Source: Prostheceraeus crozeri
Lineage: Eukaryota; Platyhelminthes; Polycladida; Euryleptidae
Direction: 5' to 3'
NCBI GenBank assembly: GCA_907163375.1
Contig: CAJQUW010002202.1
Span: 434,001 to 498,000, forward strand
Length of the DNA: 64,000 bases
Shown: positions 34,722-45,714 of the stretch, piece by piece
Layout of the letters: every line of letters starts with the position of its first letter
How positions within the stretch are numbered: position 1 is the stretch's first letter
The notes under the pieces: model-generated
Databases searched by the model: none
Told to the model about the DNA's origin: nothing
The model's input: only the letters and a program-made list of their open reading frames with translations
Made by a program: the position numbers and the translations under genes

Positions 34722-35373
34722 CTATATCTGCCTTATCTCTTAATAATTTGTTTTGTTCTATATCAATAATGACAAGATGCATGTTTTGCCAAACAAATTG
34801 CATATTGAATTGCACGTTTTGTATAAAAGCGGTCAGCTTGTTGGTCAGACAGTAAGTGCAGCAGGGTTTTTGAACCTGTTGATACGTAATTTTTCTGATG
34901 TTTTTCCCACGACTGAAGGGTAACTCAAACACTCACCACGCTTAGCGTGTTTAGTTGTGGTTGTGAAAGATCCTTCTCTACTCTTAAAAGAATTAAAAGA
35001 TTTTCTAGGACGAGTATGTCCCATGAGAGATTGTGTAGCTTGTTTTTTCTTTCGATTGAAAAAGAAACCGTTAGCCCTTATGAAAAAAAGTGGCCCTGAA
35101 AAATGGCACTCAGATGTTATCGAAATTTTTGCAATGTCAGAAGGAAGAATAGAATTGGAGAAAAAATGAATGCTGAATTGGAATGCTTTGTCTTTACTTT
35201 ATTTAGAAGGTAAAAGTGCACGGATGCTGTATACACTCGTACGCATTTTAAAACGATATGATAAAAGGCGAGCAATTGCATAATAGTTGGTTGCCTATTG
35301 ATTCTAACTTTAATAGGTTAGCAGTAAATATACCCGACACTTGAAAGTATAAATCAAAAACACATAATTATCG
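34722..35373. other. Sequence without a secure assignment
   Basis: Short frames exist at 34681-34932 (minus) and 34957-35169 (plus), but neither shows a domain I trust. At 35325-35373 the TATACCCGACACTTGAAAGT stretch matches termini of PLE-associated repeats at 39140, 43420 and 44580. Confidence 0.4.
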
Positions 35374-35402
35374 CCCGACCGGTTTCTACCTTTATCAAGG
35401 CT
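35374..35402 (-). ncRNA. Degenerate hammerhead-like motif of PLE C
   Basis: Minus strand: CC, core UUGAUAA, then AGGUA in place of helix II, GAAA, the mini-helix III ACCGGU and a C at the cleavage position, then GG. Helix I is only 2 bp and helix II is gone, so it is probably inactive. Positions 3 and 8 are U and A. Confidence 0.45.
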
Positions 35403-35714
35403 TGTCAAGGACTAAAATGAATAGTTATATTTATTCAAAATTATATAGGATCAACTGAGACATAGATTATTACAAATAATTAACGCAAAACATCCAAGTT
35501 TGACCCACGTATAGAACCTGGCATCCTCGACACCTCAAAACATGTAAAACGTCTTTGCTGTTACAGTTCATGCTAGATTTGACTTCAAATATTCTTTTTT
35601 TTTGGTTCTCATTTTCGTATTAAAGTTTATTATTTGTTAACATTGAAGGACAACACATGCACCTTTCATTGTTGCATTTACTCACACCAATTATTGGAAT
35701 TTTGTTTCGTTTGT

Positions 35715-35790
35715 ATATATTTGTATATACAATACAATAATATACAATATATACAATATATACAATATATATTTGTTATACAATATTTGT
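35715..35790. repeat. TATACAA-type microsatellite
   Basis: Repeats of ATATACAAT within an AT-rich run, inside the PLE C 3' region. Confidence 0.7.
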
Positions 35791-37704
35791 ATATATGTTT
35801 GGCTCTTTGGGTTATAAGATTTTAAAACAAGTATCATTTTCTCATCTTCCTGTATTAGAATGTTCTTTATTTCAAGGTTAGATTTGATGATTGCGTCTTC
35901 CACCAAACTCTTTGGATAACCAAGTTTATGCAGTCAATCGCATTTCGTTCAATCGAATGTCTTTTAAATTTTCACTTGAAATTATTTTTCGGATTCGTTT
36001 GGCTAACACATGGAATGTTCCTGGTAATATGTCGAGGGAGACAGGAGGATAACGGCACGTAATTAAAACTGTCTGTGACCTTGTGTTATATGTCTCTTTC
36101 GATTTTGTTTCCATTTTTATAAATCGCTATATCTAGAAAGTTCAGTTTCTATTTTTCCATTTCTGTTGTAGATTTAATTTTATTAATTAGGTTATCTAAA
36201 ATGTGTACAAAGCTATTGACATCTCCAAAGGACTCTTCCCAAACTAGAAAGCAGTCATCAAGGTAACGGGTCCACGAACCACAGAACAATTCATAGCTGG
36301 TTGGTGTGAACATATTTTTGGTCAAAGAGTACGTTTTACTTCAAAAAACCCATTGTAAGATTCGCACAAGTTGGGGCGATTTTCGTGCCCATCGCTGTTC
36401 CTGCAATTTGTATATATAGCTGGGATTCGAAATTAAAATAATTATTTTCCAGAATAATTCTTACGCCTTCCACAATGAAATGCGGAGAAAATCTTGCATC
36501 AATAGCTTCTCTGTTCTTGGAAATCCAGTATTGAATAGCTGTAAAACCAAGTGAATTATCAATATTTGTATATAATGAGACAATGTCAAATGACATGAAG
36601 ATGGAATTTTCAGACACATTTTCCGGTAGTTTTGAAATGAAATGGCATGAGTCTTTACAATAACTTTTTATAGATGAAACCAACGGCTTCAATACTTCAT
36701 CTAAAAAATAGCTCAGGCGTTTCGTTGGAGAATTTACACTTGCTATTATGGGTCGAAATTTCAGTTCAGGAAATTCAGTTTTTAAGTATCCAAACATATC
36801 GATTTTTTTATGCATCCAACTGATTGGTCAATCTATGAACCTTAGATAGTCCAAGTATGCATGGCAATATGGAATTAAATTTCCATTAGAACTCAAAATC
36901 TTGTTTTGTTAGACAATTTCTAAATTTTTGGCAGAAACTCTTCTTTTTTTAATAGTGGTTGATGCATCATATTTATGAATCGCTCGATATGTTTGTTGAT
37001 CCCTCAAATGTTCTTTAGGAATGCATTCTTTCTACGGGATATAATTCAAAATTACAAAGCATTTGTCTGCATTAGTAATATACAGATCTTCTGATTTAGT
37101 TAGTTGCTCAAGTGCTTGCCTTTCATTTCTGGATAAATAATCCATTTATGATTTTTATTTGTTTTAATGATGACACATTCTGCATTATTGTGTTAATGCA
37201 ATTATATAAGTTTTTGTTCCTTCCTCTTGGGGGATCGAATGAGGTTAGATTCCGAGCTAATGATTCTGCAGAAGTGCCAGTATATTGAAAATATTGTTAG
37301 TCTCAATTTTCTGTAAAACTTGATTGAATTTTTGATGCACTTAAATCATTTTAGGGGTAGGCGTGAATTTGCAGCCCCTAGTCATCAGCCTCTTCATATC
37401 ATTCATTATCTCTTTATCAAAAAAGTCGATTATTTTTGTTTCACTTAGTATAAAAAAGAAGTCACATTATATTCAATTTCGTCCATGCTATCATCATTGT
37501 TTGAAAAAAATTGATTGTTGTTGTAGAGACTTGACCGATATGAATTATCTTTGAATTGGAAGTCATTACTGCCTTGACATGCTGAAGCAATTTCGTCAAA
37601 GCTTTTCTTATTCATATTTTGAACAATATTGTTAGTAGTTTTGGTAAAATGGTAATCTGCTATTTCTCTGAAAACCTCGAGTAGAATTCATTCTATTTGA
37701 ATTA

Positions 37705-38110
37705 AATCATCTATTCGCTCGGAACCGTGGAGGTCCCCCCAACAGAATTGTTGATGAGGAGATGAAGGACACTGTTGTATCTATCGTGGAAGATCACCCA
37801 GAGTATACAATCGATCAAATTAACACGAAACTACGGTTCCGCTTACACAGTCGCTTGATAACCTTGAGGCTCACTCGATATCCTCCTGAGCAGAGAAATT
37901 CACCAATTAACAAAGCTGCTCGATGGGATATGGTGTATTAGCTTCTCCAAAATGGCGATATTGAGAAAATATACATTGATGAGATTGGTTTTCGCTTATG
38001 GATAAAGTGCAGCTACAGAAGATCTCCAAGAGGACAGCGAGCTGTTAGAGTAATCAATGCTCGTGGAGGTGCCATTAGGGGTATGACTATTTTACAACCA
38101 TGTATCCCTG
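37705..38110 (+). pseudogene. Tc1/mariner (IS630-related) transposase fragment
   Basis: Plus-strand frame reads EEMKDTVVSIVEDHPEYTID (start of the second helix-turn-helix region) and, after an internal stop near 37940, IEKIYIDEIGFRLWIKCSYR with RSPRGQRAVRV. The IYIDEIGF stretch carries the first catalytic Asp and Glu as in IS630-like and mariner-like transposases. Later catalytic residues and the ends were not found. The lineage differs from the Tc1 elements at 2 kb and 51.6 kb. Confidence 0.75.
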
Positions 38111-38646
38111 TATCATAATTTGATGAACTTTTATTAGAGATTGGATAAAAGCGTAATTTAAAGGCGTTTTGATAAAAAATGAAAAATCACGAAGTGATTT
38201 CAAAAAGTACTATTTTTGCCTATTTCTCATCCATTGTAAACGGATTCAAAAATTGAGCACGAGATTAATTTCGAAATACATATATCTGTATGTAAGTGTG
38301 TAATCATGGCACTTTAGACTATAGGATCACAAAAGTCACTGTGAAGGCTGCTTCTCCATCTGGAAGGCAGCTTTGAAGCGGTCGATTGCGGAGGTACGAG
38401 AGCAGCCTCTCACTCAACAGCATGTGAACCGAGTTGCAACTATGATGTAGCTTGCAGAACTGTCGATATCCTCGGTAACATCACCAAAAGTTTCAAATGT
38501 AGTATCATATATGCTTTTTGTAATTCCGAAATGTATTCGCGAAGAAGACATCCTTGAATTTCTACTTTTTTGATGAATACACGTTTAGGATTCGTTTTTA
38601 TTCGTTTTTTAAACCGAGTGAAATTTATATCCGTTATAAGTGCTAG
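38111..38646. other. Non-coding DNA, nothing recognised
   Basis: AT-rich, leading into the left arm of a long inverted repeat. Confidence 0.4.
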
Positions 38647-39208
38647 AGTAATTACAAATTACGTCATTTAAGATTATGACTTAATCTAGCGATTATTGAT
38701 TCTGAGCATTTGACCAATTAAAAGATATTTCGACTTTTCGTGTAATCGATTTTTGATTTAGCTTATCGAAGTTAAGAAATATTCACTTGACGTGAGATTT
38801 AATAAGTGCTTAATGAATTGAGTTATTGCTTGTTGAACTGAGATATGGCATTTGCAGTTGATTTGAGATATCTTCAACTGAATTGAGGTTTGCGCTTCTT
38901 TATTTGGAAAAGGTGTAGAAAATTTGCAAAAGTCATTTTTAAACTTTGTGGATCATTGCTCATCACATTTGAATTCAATGTATGCATTATTGTGGTTAAA
39001 GTCTCCACCTTAAGAAATATTGTGTTCATTGTCTCAGTTATGTCATTCATGTCTTCTTGTGATATACTTCCTCATGTCGATTTATGAGAAATAATACTCG
39101 AAAAATGAATGCACCAAAAATAAAAAATGATAGACGTAAATATACCAGACACTTGAAAGTATAAATTAAATGATAATAATAATAATTACAACATATGTAT
39201 ATTTATGT

Positions 39209-39240
<32 letters not shown>
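38647..39240 (+). repeat. Long inverted repeat, left arm (partner 44500-45092)
   Basis: About 590 bp that reappear in inverse orientation at 44500-45092, close to identical (a 65-aa shadow frame is the same in both). The arm runs from CAAATTAC through TTGAGGTTTGCGC to a TA-dinucleotide tract. A partial third copy (43385-43480 plus 43819-43913) lies in the same orientation as the right arm. The arms bracket PLE A and its neighbours. Confidence 0.85.
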
Positions 39241-39273
<33 letters not shown>

Positions 39274-39275
39274 TC
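39208..39275. repeat. TA then GA dinucleotide microsatellite
   Basis: About 20 TA units followed by about 9 GA units, directly upstream of PLE A coding sequence. Comparable TA tracts sit at 43280-43345, 44495-44520, 49271-49290 and 50010-50050, each next to a PLE or ribozyme-element end. Confidence 0.9.
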
Positions 39276-39288
39276 CTACATTCAGAAA

Positions 39289-40809
39289 ATGCGAAGTATC
39301 CTTGATAACAAGGATAAGTTCAAACCTCATACAATTGATAAACGCTCTAAAAAGAATCCATTTATCCTTGAGGAAGATCGCTTCAACCGTAAACTCCAGC
39401 AATTGAAATCTAAGGGTTTGATAAACGATGACATTTTCCAGGTGGTTAGGTCTGTTGGATCACAGTCAGCTCGTCTTTATTGCCTGCCCAAGATTCATAA
39501 GAGTAACTCTGATCCTCCATACCGACCCATTCTGAACATGAAAAATTCCTATTCTACCAACCTTGCGAAGTGGCTTGGTCAATTACTGAAACCTCAAATC
39601 CCAAAAACCTTTTCTTTGAAAGACACTTTTCAGTTTATTGACCAGCTGAAAAATCTTGATGTTTCTGATCAGTCGTATAAAATGCATAGTTTCGATGTTG
39701 TCAATCTCTTCACCAGTATTCCTTTGAAGAGGACCATCAGACACATTGTCTCAATGATTGATTTCAGCAAATTACCTATAAACTCGACTGCATTATCGAG
39801 TTTATTAGAACTGGCTTGCGAAAATATTTTGTTCTCATTTAATGATAATTTGTATTACCAAATCAACGGCATGTCCATGGGGTCCACTTTAGGACCTACC
39901 ATGGCAGCCTTCGCTATGGATCTTCTTGAAAGCCAATTTCCTAAGTACGACAGCAATCAGCCATTTTTCTATCGTCGCTATGTAGACGATTGTTTTTCTC
40001 TTTTCGTAACGATAATGAAGCAGAAAATTTTTTGAATTTTCTGAATTCCCTAGACGATGATTTGAAATTTACGATGGAAAAAAGTGTCATCGATTCTTTG
40101 GTTTTTCTTGACACTAATATAACCTTGAAATCAGAGCAATTCAAAATTGACTTTCATTTGAAAACTACCAATACAGGAGTTTATATGCATTTTCACGCAT
40201 ATGCCCCCAAGCAGTATAAATTAGCTGCTATGAGATCCCTCTTTTATAGGGCTCATCGTATTTGCTCTGATCGTTCCTTGTAAGATAATGCTGTAAAAAA
40301 GATAACTGAAATATTTAAACAAAACGGCTTCCCAGATCCTCTTATAAATGAAACAAAATCAAAAGTAGAACAGAAGATTTTTCAAAGCCAGCAATCGATT
40401 GTGAAAAATGATGATAAGAAAGCCATTTTATATTGGTCCGTTCCGTTCATTGCTGAAGGCAGTAAAGAGTTTAAAAACAAAATCAAAGACTTGAATCACT
40501 ATTTATCGAACACTACCATCAAACCGGTTTTCAAAACCTCCAAAATGAGTGATTATTTTCCTAACAAAGATAAGATTGTCAGCGGTCTGAAATCGAATGT
40601 TGTTTACAAATACTGAGCATCTTAAAGGTTACCCTGTCTTGACAGAAATTTCTATGCATGAACACAGTCCTGAGAAAACGAACTTTAAAGTCATAGGTCG
40701 GTACAAGTTGCCCTTTATTCTGGAATCTATTTTAATCAAGCAAGATGTGAAATGCCTGTCCAATGAACGGAACGGATCTCACCCTCTCTACCTCGGATTG
40801 TCTGACTAG
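39289..40809 (+). pseudogene. Penelope-like element A, reverse transcriptase and remnant of GIY-YIG
   Basis: The first frame (39289-40035) has RLYCLPKIHK, PYRPILNMKNSY, SFDVVNLFTSIP (first catalytic Asp), INGMSMGSTLGPTMAAF and FYRRYVDDCFSLF (catalytic DD). After a frame change at about 40005 it continues with LVFLDTNITLK and YKLAAMRSLFYRAHRI, then the linker IKPVFKTSKMSDYFPNKDKI. The heart of the GIY-YIG domain seems deleted: after VVYKY only its second half remains (HLKGYPVLTEISMHEH, LESILIK). It is related to PLE B but clearly diverged. The N-terminal part is missing. Confidence 0.85.
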
Positions 40810-40888
40810 CAATTGTTAATTTTATTCAATTTCCATGCTTTAGTGATTTCATATATAAGGCGAATTTTACTTTATTTTAACGATTTGT

Positions 40889-40927
40889 CCGCTGATGATG
40901 GTGTAATGAACACTGAAACATGTCCGG
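40889..40927 (+). ncRNA. Hammerhead ribozyme motif of PLE A (C3-G8 core)
   Basis: Core CUGAUGA at 40892-40898, GAAA at 40915-40918, the mini-helix III ACAUGU and a C at the cleavage position 40924. Helix I is CCG/CGG (3 bp) and helix II is GGUGU/ACACU with one unpaired U before it. It lies 80 bp past the PLE A coding end, where PLEs are known to carry such ribozymes. The short helix I makes present activity doubtful. Confidence 0.7.
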
Positions 40928-40984
40928 TTGAGAAAAGACAATTTGTTTTTCTTTATCATGAAATCAACACTGGGTTCACTATGC

Positions 40985-41289
40985 GTCAATATATATATAT
41001 ACATTAGTTTTTCTTTGTTTTTATTGATTTCGGTTTTTATCAGTTCTGTTCTGAAAGATTTTGTCATTTCTTCATCTTCTAGTTCTTTCTTGTGTAACTT
41101 AATTTTGGTGTACTTTGGTAGAATATTGTTTTCTTTACATATTTGGTTGAATGTTAGATCATGATGGATTTTAATGCATTTTTGGTATATTCTTTCTGAT
41201 TTTCTGTAATGTTCTTTTTGAGTTGTTGTTAAATTTTTGTGGACAACTAATAAATACCATTTGATAGCGTAGAATCGTATATTTTGCAA
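40985..41289 (-). pseudogene. PLE N-terminal region (minus strand)
   Basis: The frame reads HYRKSERIYQKCIKIHHDLT and FNQICKENNILPKYTKIKLH, the N-terminal pattern of PLE proteins before the RT ('ILPKYT.I'). It directly follows the hammerhead-like motif at 41284-41312, as expected if a second element copy begins where the first one (41455-42660) ends. A matching plus-strand copy lies at 42970-43212. The part at 41006-41068 is an inverse copy of 43213-43275. Confidence 0.7.
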
Positions 41290-41312
41290 CGTTTCGGACC
41301 ATTATCAAGCTC
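41284..41312 (-). ncRNA. Degenerate hammerhead-like motif of PLE F
   Basis: Minus strand: GC, core UUGAUAA, UGGUCC, GAAA, ACGU, U, GC. Positions 3 and 8 are U and A. Helix II is too short to form, so it is a relic. Confidence 0.45.
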
Positions 41313-41454
41313 ATTAACAAAATTATGACATGCTATATAACAAGAGTTTAAAATTCAACCTTATAGACATCTTAACATATGAAATGGCATGTTTACAAAA
41401 TGATGAAGTCCTAGATATGTAAGGCTAATGTAACCAATCATAGAAATTGTCATA

Positions 41455-42660
41455 TCACATTCAGGTGGCGGGTAAGCCCGAATGATTGCCGCTCTTGATG
41501 ACAGAAATCTTGTAGCGCTCAATTGTGAAGGAATTGAAATCAAGGCAAGTACCACCCGAAACCTTTTTCCGATAAACCGAGAATGTTAGGATATCATCAC
41601 GTTTGACAAGAACATCCAAAAATTGCAACGTGCCATTCGTCTCAATGTCAAAGGTGAATTCTAAACCCGAGTTTTCTTTGAATCTATCAATAATGAAGTT
41701 AAGGTCATCATGTGATTGCACAATAAGAAAGGTATCATCAACGTATCGAAAATAACATCTCGGTTTCACCTCACTTGGAAGATTGGAGAAAACTTGATTT
41801 TCAATGTAAGACATATAAAAATTGGCATAGAGAGGGCCAAGTGGTGAGACCATGGAAACACCATCAATTTGCTTGTATAACTGCCACGTAAACGGAGTTT
41901 AGGTTGTACAAAGTAGAAATAATTTCTCCATAATAGACAGGTATGCTGGGGGATGGAAGATTTGGATGCGAGTATAATTTGGACAAGATAATATGTGAAG
42001 TTTCAATAACTGGAACATTAGTAAAGAGTCCGACGACATCCATTGAAGCCATGATCCTTCCACTCAAGTTGCTGAGAGACATCGATTTATTTACGAAATC
42101 AAAGGATGAGTCAGTCACGAAAGAAGAATCACAATAAGGCTTGATCAACCCATTCAATCATTGACTTAACTCGTGAGTAACATTTCCAATCATAGAAATA
42201 ATTGGTCGAAGAGGAGGATCAGAAACACTTTTATGAACCTTAGGTAAACCGTAAAGGAATCCCGGCCGAAAGTATCCTGTTAGTTTTTGATTTTTATATT
42301 GTTGGATGAATTTGCAATGACATTATTCAATTCGCGCTTGAGTTTATCAGTTGGGTCAGTTTGTAATGGTAGGAATTTCGAAGTGTCATTCACAATTGCG
42401 TCCAACTTTTCATTATAGTCATCTCTATCCATTAAAACACACTTTCCACCTTTATCAGCCTTTTTAATAACTAAGTTTGTGATGTTTCTGAGACGTTTTA
42501 AAGCATTTTGCTCTGGTTTAGAAAGTGGACTTTTACTTTTCTCTGTGGTTTTTGTAAAAGCAAAACTTTTTAGATCAGCCAGATCTAAATTGGATAAATC
42601 AACATGAACTGATCGTGTCGTATACCAATATTCATGTCCGGAGAACATTTGTAATAATGC
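41455..42660 (-). pseudogene. Penelope-like element F, reverse transcriptase
   Basis: Minus strand. 42648-42280 holds KPEQNALKRLRNITNLVIKK and ADKGGKCVLMDRDDY. Next come GFLYGLPKVHKS and PPLRPIISM (about 42260-42170). The 42157-41864 segment holds ASMDVVGLFTNVPV with the first catalytic Asp. The 41853-41461 segment holds MVSPLGPLYANFYMSYIENQ, CYFRYVDDTFLI (catalytic DD) and LQFLDVLVKRDD. Two or three frame breaks separate the pieces. No GIY-YIG domain follows on this strand; a separate GIY-YIG piece lies back-to-back on the plus strand. Confidence 0.85.
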
Positions 42661-42900
42661 TCACTACATCGGCTATACCGGTACGACAAACCAATTGTCA
42701 GTCAGATCCAAACAACACGAGAACAATGGCTCAATCAAACACTCATTTGCCACACACAATACAAAACCCAAAACATCATTGACTCTATGTCTGTGCTAGC
42801 TAAATTCTCAGATATTATCAATGAGTTGCAGATCGCTGAAGCCATTCTAGTCAAAGAAAGAAATCCCACACTAAATAAAAGAGATAAGGGATTAACTTAA
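42655..42900 (+). pseudogene. PLE GIY-YIG fragment back-to-back with PLE F
   Basis: Plus-strand frame NICNNAHYIGYTGTTNQLSV followed by RSKQHENNGSIKHSFATHN. The HYIGYT stretch is the GIY half and 'H...GSI..H....H' the usual continuation. It starts where the minus-strand PLE F reverse transcriptase ends, giving a head-to-head junction. A hammerhead-like remnant (GGACA ... GGUCCGAAACGUUGUCC) follows at about 42982-43018. Confidence 0.7.
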
Positions 42901-42969
42901 ACGTTATTCGATAATAGTGATATTTTTATATGTTGTAACTTATGATTTTTAAATACTTTCATAACTTTC

Positions 42970-43212
42970 TTGTACTTGAAAATGGACACAGTTTTCAGGT
43001 CCGAAACGTTGTCCAATAATCAATATTACATTGTAAAATGGTATTCTAACATCGCCTTCAAAGTATTAGATCACAAGGGAAAACAATTATATAGAAAAAC
43101 AGAAAGAACTTTACAAAAATGCAATAAATTGATGAACGACCAACTGTTTAACAACACTTGTAAACAAAACAACATTCTACCAAAATACACTAATATATAT
43201 ATATATATATAA
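42970..43212 (+). pseudogene. PLE N-terminal region (plus strand)
   Basis: Contains LYRKTERTLQKCNKLMNDQL and FNNTCKQNNILPKYTNI, homologous to the minus-strand piece at 40985-41289. It follows a hammerhead-like remnant, so it is the start of another PLE copy that breaks off in a TA tract. Confidence 0.7.
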
Positions 43213-43275
43213 ATGACAAAATCTTTCAGAACAGAACTGATAAAAACCGAAATCAATAAATACAAAGAAAAACTA

Positions 43276-43279
<4 letters not shown>

Positions 43280-43347
<68 letters not shown>
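43280..43347. repeat. TA dinucleotide tract
   Basis: About 33 TA units. It separates the truncated PLE start from the partial copy of the long inverted repeat. Confidence 0.9.
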
Positions 43348-43353
<6 letters not shown>

Positions 43354-43480
43354 GTTGTATATACATTGTAAATATACATATGTTGTAATTATTATTATTA
43401 TCATTTAATTTATACTTTCAAGTGTCTGGTATATATACTTCTATCATTTTTTATTTTTGGTGCATTCATTTTTCGAGTAT

Positions 43481-43818
43481 CTCTTACTTTACTTTATTTT
43501 ATGCGGCATATTCATTGCTGAACTTCGGCCGACCCATTGGAGATGGCACGCCACAGTTTTCGCTCACGCGTTGCGCAGTTCAATTCGTACATGTTGAGTC
43601 CGGTCCATTTCATGATGTTGTTGGCATACTGCGTCCTGGGCCTTCCTCTGCGCCGGTTGCCCTCCATGTTGCCTTGCAGGACAGTTCTCGTTAAAAGGCA
43701 TCCTCCCTCTCTGCATTGATGACCGTAGAAGGAGAGTTTCCTTTTCCGAATGTGTCGAAGTAACATAGGGGTATTATCGAGAATTATCATCAAAATCGAG
43801 ATCATCAAAATCAAACAT
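43481..43818 (-). mobile_element. 5'-truncated LINE 3' fragment with empty-site evidence
   Basis: Minus-strand frame reads LLRHIRKRKLSFYGHQCREGG, NRRRGRPRTQYANNIMKWTG and CATRERKLWRAISNG, the C-terminal tail typical of many LINE ORF2 proteins. The insertion is bracketed by CGAGTAT on both sides (43474-43480 and 43819-43825). The homologous sequence at 39080-39100 and 44635-44650 lacks it, so the ends and the 7-bp duplication are certain. Confidence 0.85.
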
Positions 43819-43924
43819 CGAGTATTATTCCTCAAAAATCGACATGAGGAAGTATATCACAAGAAGACATGAATGACATAACTGAGACAATGAACACAAT
43901 ATTTCTTAAGGTGGAGACGGTGCC

Positions 43925-44322
43925 GCTGTCAGTATGTGGGTCAGACGTCAAGGACGCTGGCAAAGAGAATTAGCGAACATTTGTATAACATCAGACATTT
44001 TTATTGTACATCTGTAGCAAAGCATTTTAATGAAAATTGTAACATATCAGATTTTACCTTTACGGCACGAGAGCACTGTCCAAACGAAAGAAAGCGCTTG
44101 TATAAAGAGAATAAATGGATCAAAAGGTTGCACACTTTGTCTCCATTTGGTTTGAACCAATGTTTAAATGTGTCCAAAGATTTGCATTTAGTAGTTCCTT
44201 TTAGTCGCTGCAGCGAACGTATTGTACGCTATTGTCAGCAGCAATTGTATGACGTCAGAGTTTGTCCATCGTACTCTATGCATGCCAACTTACGAAGTTT
44301 CATGACGAATGTTCATCGCTGA
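43925..44322 (+). pseudogene. Penelope-like element D, GIY-YIG endonuclease fragment
   Basis: The frame starts in CRCQYVGQTSRTLAKRISEH, then HFYCTSVAKHFNENCNISDF, RKRLYKENKWIKRLHTLSPF and GLNQCLN. 'QYVGQT.RTL..RI.EH' plus 'H F...C...DF' and 'R...E..WI..L.T..P.GLN' is the GIY-YIG form of a separate PLE group. The RT is missing. It joins a truncated copy of the long inverted repeat at 43913 and is followed by a hammerhead motif. Confidence 0.8.
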
Positions 44323-44376
44323 TTTGTAACTTTCTGGCTTACTTCATTCACTTGGTGTCTTTTCGTGTCAAGTGCA

Positions 44377-44415
44377 GTGGATTGATAAAGGATTAAATCC
44401 GAAACTAGTCTCCAC
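44377..44415 (+). ncRNA. Hammerhead motif of PLE D (U3-A8 core)
   Basis: Helix I GUGGA/UCCAC (5 bp), core UUGAUAA at 44382-44388, one unpaired A, helix II GGAU/AUCC with loop UAA, GAAA at 44401-44404, mini-helix III ACUAGU and C at the cleavage position 44410. All helices form. Relative to the usual core CUGAUGA it has U at position 3 and A at position 8, which still pair. It is 60 bp past the GIY-YIG stop. Confidence 0.7.
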
Positions 44416-44499
44416 CACATTTGTCTTTTCTTCTCAACACTTGTGGGATCAGTGGACGGCGTGAGAGCCCTTTGACTCCTGAGTCACTACGTATATATA

Positions 44500-45092
44500 T
44501 ATATATATACATCTATACATATATATGTAACATAAATATACATATGTTGTAATTATTATTATTATCATTTGATTTATACTTTCAAGTGTCTGGTATATTT
44601 ACTTCTATCATTTTTTATTTTTGGTGCATTCATTTTTCGAGTATTATTTCTCATAAATCGACATGAGGAAGTATATCACAAGAAGACATGAATGACATAA
44701 CTGAGACAATGAACACAATATTTCTTAAGGTGGAGACTTTAACCACAATAATGCATACATTGAATTCAAATGTGATGAGCAATGATCCACAAAGTTTAAA
44801 AATGACTTTTGCAAATTTTCTACACCTTTTCCAAATAAAGAAGCGCAAACCTCAATTCAGTTGAAGATATCTCAAATCAACTGCAAATGCCATATCTCAG
44901 TTCAACAAGCAATAACTCAATTCATTAAGCACTTATTAAATCTCACGTCAAGTGAATATTTCTTAACTTCGATAAGCTAAATCAAAAATCGATTACACGA
45001 AAAGTCGAAATATCTTTTAATTGGTCAAATGCTCAGAATCAATAATCACTAGATGAAGTCATAATCTTAAATGATGTGATTTGTAATTTGCA
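44500..45092 (-). repeat. Long inverted repeat, right arm (partner 38647-39240)
   Basis: Inverse copy of the left arm with few differences. The two arms define a symmetrical block of about 6.4 kb that encloses PLE A, PLE F, PLE D and a LINE fragment. Confidence 0.85.
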
Positions 45093-45164
45093 AATAATGA
45101 ATGCAATAGATTGATGAACGACCAACTGTTTAACAACACTTGTAAACAAAACAACATATATATA

Positions 45165-45714
45165 TATTTCCATGATATGGCCACATATTCATTTCAAAGA
45201 AAAAAAAGCAATCTTGTGATAATTTGCTTTTATCCAAACGCGTTTCAGAGCGTTACAGTCTCCTTTGTCAATGGATTGATGTAAAACAAGGTAAAATCAT
45301 TTTTATATGAGATGAAATGAAATGAACACTGTTAAAATGGCGTATGGCAATGTACAGATGAAACAGAAAAAGGACAGACATGAAATGACGTAGTTTGAAT
45401 CCAATGACATAGCTATAGATTTAGCAGAAGTGGAAAGGAACCGTCTCTATTGTTCAGCAAATTATTATTGTTTTTAATCAGAATCGATTCGAGAATCTTG
45501 TGATTGTTGGTGCACGCAATGACTTTAAAATTCTTTCTCTCTAGTGCGTGTGGATGAACTGATATTTCAGTGGGTACTGGGTACCCCTTCATGTGCTCTG
45601 AGATCCGAGTAATAAAATGTCTAGAAGTCTCCCCGATATAGACATATTCACATTGTCCACAGGTGTACGAATACGTACATTTTGATTTCAAGTCGGAGGG
45701 AATAATATCTTTAT
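45165..45714 (-). repeat. 550-bp inverted partial copy of PLE B
   Basis: The inverse of 46036-46585 over 550 bp, apparently without gaps because paired positions keep a constant sum. It holds the GIY-YIG end of the PLE protein (minus-strand frame 45691-45413), the 3' UTR and a hammerhead (45232-45276). Inverted, 5'-truncated partial copies at one end are a known PLE feature. Confidence 0.9.
45232..45276 (-). ncRNA. Hammerhead ribozyme of PLE B, inverted copy
   Basis: Exact inverse of 46474-46518; see that entry for the fold. Confidence 0.7.

Larger units (their letters stand above)
35374..37230 (-). mobile_element. Penelope-like element C, decayed
   Basis: Minus strand. From about 37150 LSRNERQALEQLTKSEDLYI and ADKC give the N-terminal part. 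The open frame 36815-36336 gives LKFRPIIASVNSPTKRLSYF, LDEVLKPLVSSIKSYCKDS, MSFDIVSLYTNI with the first catalytic Asp and IQIAGTAMGTKIAPTCANL. Further fragments to about 35900 include RYLDDCFLVW (the catalytic DD) and a later LNFLD-type motif. No GIY-YIG domain was recognised. A hammerhead-like motif closes the element at 35374-35402. The RT resembles PLE E (54-56 kb) more than PLE B (46-49 kb). Confidence 0.8.

Noticed and set aside
34681-35169. Small frames between element A copy 2 and PLE C, one with a VGQT string
   Set aside because: VGQT alone is too little for a GIY-YIG call; flanking residues do not fit and frames conflict.
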